A DNA stretch of 64,000 nt, taken from NCBI GenBank assembly GCA_000151295.1, contig GG745352.1, positions 513,056 through 577,055 on the forward strand, in the 5' to 3' direction. The position numbers were made by a program, and so were the translations under genes. The stretch's first letter is position 1; every line of letters begins with the position of its first letter. A model generated the notes under the pieces. The model was not told the DNA's origin, made no database searches, and saw only the letters and a program-made list of their open reading frames with translations. The DNA is from Allomyces macrogynus ATCC 38327 (taxonomy: Eukaryota > Blastocladiomycota > Blastocladiomycetes > Blastocladiales > Blastocladiaceae). Shown piece after piece: positions 57,762 to 64,000 of this stretch.

Positions 57762-60489
57762 ATGCCCGCGATCTTCGCTACCAGATTGCGCCTCGCCATG
57801 ACCACGAGCACCATGACCGCCCCCTTGGCGACGACGCCCGCCGTGCCCGAACCCGAGCCGGCGATGCCCGCGAACCAGCCGGTCGCGACGCACGACTTAG
57901 CCGCGGGCCAGTGGGAACACCCCTTTTTCCGCCATGGCACGCTCACCTACACGCCCGACCCGGCCGCTTCGACGACCGATGGGAAAGCGTCGACGGGCAA
58001 CAGCAGTGCGACGAGCGGCAAGCGTCACGGCGTCACAAGGCTCGACCGGTACACGCTCGGCCGCACGCTCGGCCAGGGGAGTATGGGCAAAGTCAAGCTG
58101 GCCATGGATGACCACGGGCGCAAGGTGCGTTGTACTGCTGTGGACAGTGACGTGGCTAGAACGTTCGTGAAAAGCTAACACTTGAAGGCCGCCAACAACA
58201 GTATGCCGTCAAGATCGTCGCGCGGAAAAGCATTGCTACGGCCGAGGACGACCAGTCGGCCGAGGCGCGCATTTTGCGCGAGGCCTCGGTCATGTTTTTG
58301 CTCGACCATCCACGTACGCGTTTGCTGCGGCCAGCGACCGTTCACAACAGAGTTAGTTTTTTTCTTTTGCTCACCACTCCCTCCTTTCCAGATATCGCCC
58401 AACTCTACGACGCGATTGTGACCCCGACGCACTTCTACTTTTTCATGGAATACGTCAACGGCGGCCAGCTGCTCGACTACATTGTCGCCAACGGCCGGTT
58501 ACCGGAGCTCAAGGCCGTGTCGTTTGCGCAAATGATCCTCAGTGCGATCGGTGCGTTTCTTCGAGCGTTTCCCGCTTCGCGTTTCCGCTTCTGTTCTCTT
58601 CTGCTCCATCCACGCCATCTTGGAACTCACACGAAGGCTGGTTGCGCCCTCTCTCTGTAGAGTACTGTCACGAACATCACATTGTGCACCGCGACTTGAA
58701 GATTGAAAACATTCTCCTCGACAAGAAGGGCAAGATCAAGCTGATCGACTTTGGCCTGTGCAACTTTTTCGACCGCGACTCGCTGCTGCACACATTTTGC
58801 GGGTCGCTCTATTTCGCGTCGCCCGAGCTGCTCTCGGCGCAGCCCTACCACGCTCCACCGACCGACGTCTGGTCGTTTGGCGTCATTCTCTACGTGCTCG
58901 TCTGCGCTCGCGTGCCCTTTGACGCGCCGTCACTCCCCGCGCTCCACGCCAAGATCCGCGCCGGCGACCTCGCGTTCCCGTCACACCTGTCCCCGTCGCT
59001 CGTCGACCTGCTCAAGCGCATCCTCTGCACGGACCCGGCACGCCGGATCACCGTTGCCGGCATCAAGTCGCACCCGTGGTTTACTGGTGCGGCACTCGGG
59101 TCCCCACAACCACCAAGGCCAAGCTACGTGCCGAACCGCACCGCGCGGTTACACGCGTTGCACACGCTCTTTGGTGGTGCGCCCGTGCACGACCCGGCAA
59201 CCTACGCGGCTGCCGCGGCCGCCCTGGGCCCGAGTCACCGCGACACGATCGACCTGCTGGTCAACATCACGCACGTCCCAGAACACCATTTACTTACGGT
59301 GTTACCGGACCAGCACTCGCACCTACACTCGCTCTACGTGCTTACGCTCGAGTGGCTCGACCGGATCCACGCCGAGGCCGTCGGGATTCGCGGCGCGCCA
59401 GCGGAGCCCGTGACCCCGGCATCCCTCGACGAAGTGGCCAAACCGCACGCGCGGATCGCGCCTCTGCCCGTGGTCGATTCGGTCCTGTCACACCTCGACG
59501 CGCACAGCGCCGCGCAGATTTCCGACCCGCACCCGAAATCGGTGCTTCTGGACGAGGCGCACGCCGATTCGGCCGACGACCTGTACACGCCCCCCGCCGG
59601 CGGGATGCCGCGGGCCATGGGCCTCATGACGCCGTCGCTCGATACGCTTGCGACCAAAGTATCTCTGATGCATGTGTCCGGCAGTGGACAGCAGCAGCAG
59701 GATAGACGCTCGAACCGGTTCACGTCGTACACGCCCGCGCCGTCATCGACGAACGCGTCCCGGCCGCCGAGGTCGGGTACCGCAAGTGCCGCCGTCTCAT
59801 CGACGTCGTTGGCCGCGCCGCCGTTTGCGGCGGTCGTCAGGCCACACGCGACGTCGCGGCTCGGATCGACGGATTCGGCGACGGCTGTGCCGGTACCAGC
59901 AACCGCACCGGCACCAGCGGCCGCGATTGCGCCAGGGATGAACGTGCGCATGCGCGGACCACCGCCGTCCCCCGCGCGCCCGAACCGGCAGCATCTGCTG
60001 ACGATGCCGACAAACATGTCGCTCGCGACGACCGCGACCACGACTGCCGCGGGCGGCGGCGGCAGCGACCGTCGCGGAAAAGGCCCCCTCCGCACGCTTC
60101 TCGCCGGCGCCATGGCGATCCCGCTGCCGTCCGACGCGTCGTCCGGTCGTGATCCAGTCGGCCGACTGTGTGCTCTGGCACGTTCGATGCACTTGGCGGT
60201 AGTCGCAACGACGGCAGTCCAGGGCGTGCTCACGAAAGCGGCCACGTTTCAGCACTCGCCGTCGGTCGCGGGCGTGGAACCGACCGTGTTCTCGGTGAAA
60301 CTGGCCAAGATTGGGTTTGGGCTGTTGGGCCCGTGTTTGGCGTTCAAGTTCAAGTCCGGGGATGCCGATACGTTCCGCATGCTGGTGATGAGTTTGCAGC
60401 GCGAGTGGGAGAGGGCGGCCGAAAATGGCGCGGCGGTGAGCGAGGTGCCGCAGCAAGGGGGGATGGTCCCGGCGGGTGTCTTGCTGTGA
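57762..60489 (+). CDS. Kin1/MARK-type serine/threonine kinase with KA1-like C-terminus
   Basis: Exons 57762-58124, 58202-58313, 58392-58550 and 58661-60489 give 820 residues. The kinase domain starts at about residue 95 (YTLGRTLGQGSMGKVKLA). It has the VAIK-type Lys at about 125 (YAVKIVARKS), HRD Asp about 223 (HHIVHRDLKIENILL), DFG Asp about 241 (LIDFGLCNFF), an activation loop ending GSLYFASPE, and WSFGVILYVLV. All catalytic residues are present. After a long Ser/Pro/Ala-rich linker, the last 80 residues (VFSVKLAKIGFGLL, LAFKFKSGDADTFRMLVMSL) look like a KA1 membrane-binding domain, as in yeast Kin1/Kin2 and animal MARK/PAR-1. Relatives act in polarity and exocytosis at the cell cortex. Another in-frame ATG 36 bases downstream is a possible start. 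Confidence 0.92.
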
Positions 60490-61247
60490 AGATTTTTGGC
60501 TTTGATGCGGCTCAAGTTTTGCGTTGGTTATATTGTTACCCATGCCGTTCGTTTTGTTACTTTTGGTGGGAAGACGTTTGTGCCCCGTCGGGTCGGTCGG
60601 TTTTCGTCGTCATGCGCGCCACGTTCGCGCGCTGTGGATTTTGTGTCTCGTTGTGTCGTCGCGTCCAGTTGAAATCTATGACAACCATTCCATGCTGATC
60701 CGGTCGCAAGCGGGTGGACCACCGGTGTTGCCGGTCACCGCGGAAGTGGTTGCGAGGTCAAAGTTGGGGGAGGAAGGAGCGGAGAAGCTGTGGGTGCAGC
60801 CAATGCGATCGCTGCTGCGATGTTGGGCGTCTGGGACTGTCATTTCGTCGACATGGACATCGGTGCTGGAATGCGGCCGTCCGTACCTTTCTCGGCGCGT
60901 CGCATCGATGTAGACGGGTCGAACGTGAGGGTAGAAGCGGCCTTGGCCGGACACGACGCTGGGCACGCCAGTCCGGCACTCTCGGCCGGGAACGCTGGCC
61001 TGTGATGGACGTGTGACAGGGCCGCAACAAGACACTTCATGCAAACTGGGTTGACGGCACGGCCTATATTTTACAGAGCTGGGGCACAGAACCCCCACCA
61101 TGTCCATCATCGACAAGTTGGACCGGGTTTCGAAACAGGAACAAGCGAACCGAACGCAAGCGAAAGGCAGGAAGGTGGAACAGAACCGGAACATAAATAC
61201 ACGCCGAGAAAAATCGAAAATAACGAGCAAAAGCGCAGTGTCGTCAT
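60490..61247. other. Convergent 3' region between the kinase and LLPH-like genes
   Basis: The two flanking genes converge here. No gene, RNA or repeat could be supported; ORFs in all frames lack motifs. Confidence 0.5.
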
Positions 61248-61791
61248 CTACCACTTGAACGACTTGATAATCTTGCCTGACTTGGTCTTGCGCACGACAA
61301 ACCCGCCCGTGAACCGGTTGATGGGCTTGGCGCCGTTCTTGACCTTCTTGAACGTCTTGGGGACAGACCGGCCACGCTTTTCTGCGCCTTCTACACAACG
61401 CAAACCATCCATCGTCAGAAACCGTTCCAACTCGCATCCATTTCAGCGTGTTGCTTGGTTAAGCGCGCACGAACGAACCTCCATCGACCTCCATCCCCGC
61501 CAAATCCTCGTCCACAAACGCGGCCGTCTCCTGTTGCAGCTCGGCCTCCATCTTGGCCGCCTCAGCGGCCTCGCGCGCCTGCCGTGCCGGCTCGTCAATC
61601 AGGGCCTCCTTGAACGAGAACGAGTAGAGCTTCTCGGCGGGTGGCGGTTCCGGGACGGAGACAACGGCCGAGTCCTTGTGCAGGCGGTGCACGACGCGGG
61701 CGAGCCGCACGTCCTCGACGGGCTTGAAGACGGCCTCGCGCTTGATGGCGCGGAACTTGCGTTTCGACTTGGACCGGATCGATTTGGCCAT
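61248..61791 (-). CDS. LLPH-like nucleolar protein (DUF2423 family)
   Basis: Exons 61791-61479 and 61390-61248, joined over an 88-base intron (GTTCGT donor, GTGTAG acceptor), give 151 residues. The N-terminus MAKSIRSKSKRKFRAIKR is the DUF2423 signature. The C-terminus is basic and conserved in type (PKTFKKVKNGAKPINRFTGG, FVVRKTKSGKIIKSFKW). The middle is a charged helical linker rich in Ala, Glu and Gln. Family members (human LLPH and fungal homologues) are small nucleolar proteins linked to large-subunit ribosome biogenesis. The start is fixed by the signature. Next to SNU13 and eIF5A it is part of a stretch of ordinary housekeeping genes. Confidence 0.9.
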
Positions 61792-62339
61792 GGTTGGATT
61801 GCAACGGCGGCGGCGGCGGTGGTGCGGGTGCGTTAAGTGCTGGCGGCGTGCAGTGGGTTGGTGGGCACTCCGTGCTAGATTTGCTGTTCCGGTCAGCGTA
61901 CAAGTTGGCCAGAAAGCGGCGAGCGAGAATAGGGTCGGTGTTGACACGGTCATCAGCGCGCACGTGACATGTAGGGAAGCACACGGGCGCTGCGTCCTGC
62001 GTTGCGATGGTCCATGCAAAGCCACAATCGTGCGTGCTGCGATCTGACATGTCTTTGACCGCTTCCTTCCAGGGACAGCTCTGGAGTCTATCCATCTGTC
62101 GGTGGTAGACGTTGCACGAAAAAGCGAAGATTCATTGGCAACGTAAAGATACCGCGGCGCGCTTCAACAATCAAGACCAAAATGTACAGCAGCAAGACAA
62201 CAATCATAACAGCAGGAACTCATCATCTGCCGTTGCATCAGGATGTCCACCAAATTGAGAGAATATCTCTCCAATGAGCGCGCACAGCAGCATGTCAGCC
62301 GCGCTCGCCAATTTCTCTGCATACAGCCGACCGGTACGC
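61792..62339. other. Intergenic region between LLPH-like and LRR-RS genes
   Basis: No gene recognised. It contains the promoter side of the LLPH-like gene and the 3' flank of the LRR-RS gene. Confidence 0.4.
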
Positions 62340-64000
62340 TCAACGACGACCGCGCCTCGCTAGTGACGGCGGCGATGGGGTCCTGTAACGCCCGCGCTTG
62401 GCCGATCGAGTCCGTGAACGGCGCGACGACGACGAGGAAGAAGAGCGCCGCCAAAGACGCCTCGTGGTCACTGGCGGCCGTGACCGCCGCGTCATGGATC
62501 GGCTCTGACTCGACCCACGCCGGCTCCTGCGATGATACGGCGACGGGCTCCTGGACCGGCCGCGCGCTGGACTCGGTGAGCGCCAGCGTGGCGACGGCGT
62601 GCGGCGATCCCACCCACTGCGTCGGACACGAGGGCCAGTCTGGGAGTTGCGTTTCCACGGCTGATTGTGCGGTGGGGACCGCGATGGCGATCTGGACGCA
62701 TGCCGCCACGACGATCGGGGTGGAGAAGGTGCAGGCGGCGGGGACCGAGACAATGAGAGTGACCGGGAGCGCGAGCGTGCAGATTCAGATCGTGCGTAAT
62801 GGGGCGGAGGCACAGTGGGACGACGCCGACCAATGACGCCCAGTTCGACATCAAACTTGGTGCGCAATAGCATGAGCGCAATCTCCGACACGAGTTGCTC
62901 CTCGACAACGAGTCGCATCTTGCGCTTGCAATGTTCATGAGTGGGAATGCGCTCCATCAGCCCCATGATGGCGCGGTCGGACAAGGTCAAGCCAAGCAGT
63001 TCGAGGTTGTGCAGACCCTGAGGCAGCCCTTCGATCCACGGCACGCGCGCCTGATTGGTGAACACTCGACGTGAATCCGCGACCTCTGCTCCTTGCAGGT
63101 ATCGCTGTGGGCCCATGTCATTGACGACGAGCTGGCGCAACGTGACTGGCAGCCGCAGGGCAAGCAAATTGAGGTCGTCGTGCGTGACCTTGCATGAAAT
63201 GAGCTGGAGCCCCACGAGCCGTGGGGGCATGTGCTCTGCAAGTGTCCAAATGGCCGAGGTACCGCCCAACCCCATTGACCTCAGCGTCAGACTCGTGAGC
63301 GAAGCGGGAAGCCGCGCAAGCAAGTGGGATAAATCCTCGCCGTGTGACGAAGACGTGCAGAAGAGCTGCAGGTCGAGAGACTTGAGCGTCAGCGCAAGCG
63401 GAATGAAGCGGAAGTACGACACATGCAAGGCTCCATCAACGTCGAGCGTCAAATCGCGAGTTGCGACCGGGAAACCTTCAAATTTGACGCAAACGGCCGA
63501 GGTGGGCAAGTGCTGAAACTTCAGACGAAGTGACTCAACGGTTGTTGGCATCTCCTCCAAAAAAGTGACATGGTCACTTCCGTCGTAGCCGTCAAGGAAA
63601 ATATGCAAATCGAGCCGGGTCAAGCTAGTACGCGGCAATACCCGCAAGACACGTCTGAGCCCCATGTTCCCATGCTGGACCAGCTGAAATGACTTGAGCC
63701 GCGGAAGTCGTGCCACAAGTCGCGCAAATGGCGACAAAACCTCGACTGGGAACGTCTTCCCTGGAGTTATGCCCCTCGGTCCAACAATCTCCAGCACCTC
63801 CAGGCTGCTGGGAAGCCGGTGAAACATCCTCGACCACTCCCAACCAGTGGCTTCGTCGTCGGGGTCGCTTGCCTCATCTTCGCCATAGTCGTGGGGGTCG
63901 TTGGTGCCATAGAGATTGTCAAGGTTGCTCGGCGGGTCCAGATGCAGCCGACGAAGGTTCTTTAACGAGTTTGAAAAAGAGGGAAAGATCTCTATTGCAG
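62340..64000 (-). CDS. Leucine-rich-repeat protein with C-terminal RS domain, 5' end missing
   Basis: The frame is open from the window edge at 64000 to the stop at 62340, about 550 codons. The first 390 residues are LRR-like: SLKNLRRLHLDPPSNL, an acidic insert with DEASDPDDEATGWEW, SSLEVLEIVG, RLPRLKSFQLVQHG, SLTRLDLHIF, LKSLDLQLF and LTSLTLRSMGLGG, then LHNLELLGLTLSDRAI. From about residue 405 the same frame becomes a dense Arg/Ser/Pro domain with repeated RS and SP dipeptides (SRSRSLSLSRSPP, RSPSRSPP, RGRSRSPSPYHRRSRRG). RS domains mark splicing or nuclear-speckle proteins, and pairing with LRRs is unusual. The switch occurs without any stop or splice signal. The true start lies outside the window. 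It may belong to the same broad LRR family as 47981-49507. Confidence 0.72.
   Translation of the reverse strand, partial: AIEIFPSFSNSLKNLRRLHLDPPSNLDNLYGTNDPHDYGEDEASDPDDEATGWEWSRMFHRLPSSLEVLEIVGPRGITPGKTFPVEVLSPFARLVARLPRLKSFQLVQHGNMGLRRVLRVLPRTSLTRLDLHIFLDGYDGSDHVTFLEEMPTTVESLRLKFQHLPTSAVCVKFEGFPVATRDLTLDVDGALHVSYFRFIPLALTLKSLDLQLFCTSSSHGEDLSHLLARLPASLTSLTLRSMGLGGTSAIWTLAEHMPPRLVGLQLISCKVTHDDLNLLALRLPVTLRQLVVNDMGPQRYLQGAEVADSRRVFTNQARVPWIEGLPQGLHNLELLGLTLSDRAIMGLMERIPTHEHCKRKMRLVVEEQLVSEIALMLLRTKFDVELGVIGRRRPTVPPPHYARSESARSRSRSLSLSRSPPPAPSPPRSSWRHASRSPSRSPPHNQPWKRNSQTGPRVRRSGWDRRTPSPRWRSPSPARGRSRSPSPYHRRSRRGSSQSRSMTRRSRPPVTTRRLWRRSSSSSSSRRSRTRSAKRGRYRTPSPPSLARRGRR

Noticed and set aside
56963..58111. 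382-codon plus-strand ORF upstream of the kinase
   Set aside because: Low-complexity Arg/Pro sequence that overlaps the kinase start in another frame, with no splice-linked extension.
60676..61437. 253-codon minus-strand ORF overlapping the LLPH-like gene
   Set aside because: It reads the LLPH second exon in the wrong frame; the correct frame carries the conserved basic C-terminus and a clean splice.
1..64000. CRISPR arrays, insertion sequences, rRNA genes, bacterial operons
   Set aside because: No regularly spaced repeats, transposase motifs or rRNA cores were seen; pervasive spliceosomal introns and eukaryotic families exclude a prokaryotic source.

Overview
The window looks like nuclear DNA of a GC-rich, flagellated (zoosporic) fungus, most probably a member of the Blastocladiomycota such as Allomyces. 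This is inferred from family content, not from a database match. Genes are broken by many 60-90 base introns, often with GTGCGT or GTACG donors and short CAG/TAG acceptors. The gene set mixes fungal-type proteins (a Kin1-like kinase with a KA1-like end, a PHO80-like cyclin, a fused PsuG-PfkB enzyme) with ciliary proteins (CFAP57, a tubulin tyrosine ligase-like enzyme) that non-flagellated fungi lack.

Layout. 0-7.4 kb: the 3' end of an RCC1-repeat gene, then a tandem duplication of a C2-domain diacylglycerol-lipase-like gene whose first copy is intact and whose second copy is dead. 7.5-10.4 kb: a three-transmembrane orphan protein. 12-13.2 kb: a dead UCH-L3-like ubiquitin hydrolase. 13.6-24 kb: a TTLL enzyme, a homeodomain factor, and a large protein with a condensation-type fold split by coiled coils and a SAM-like segment. 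24.5-27 kb: an SppA/S49 peptidase. 27-29.8 kb: strongly CpG-poor relics of a leucine-rich-repeat (LRR) family. 31-33.6 kb: a PHO80-like cyclin. 34-37.6 kb: broken F-box-like, arginine-rich and membrane-protein fragments. 37.7-45.4 kb: CFAP57 head-to-head with a TRAF7-like RING/TRAF/WD40 protein. 45.5-50.5 kb: an enoyl-CoA hydratase-like gene and an intact F-box-like/LRR gene flanked by two LRR relics. 50.8-61.8 kb: a housekeeping block (PsuG-PfkB, SNU13, PHYHD1-like dioxygenase, eIF5A, Kin1-like kinase, LLPH-like nucleolar protein). 62.3-64 kb: an LRR gene with an RS tail that runs off the window.

The housekeeping and ciliary genes are intact and closely spaced, and several pairs are divergent with short shared upstream regions (C-domain gene/SppA, CFAP57/TRAF7-like, PsuG-PfkB/SNU13). 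Between them lie accessory patches that are birth-and-death zones for paralogous families (lipase, orphan membrane protein, LRR). Exon joins were made by hand from splice motifs, frame continuity and protein-family fit, so individual junctions may be off by a few bases.
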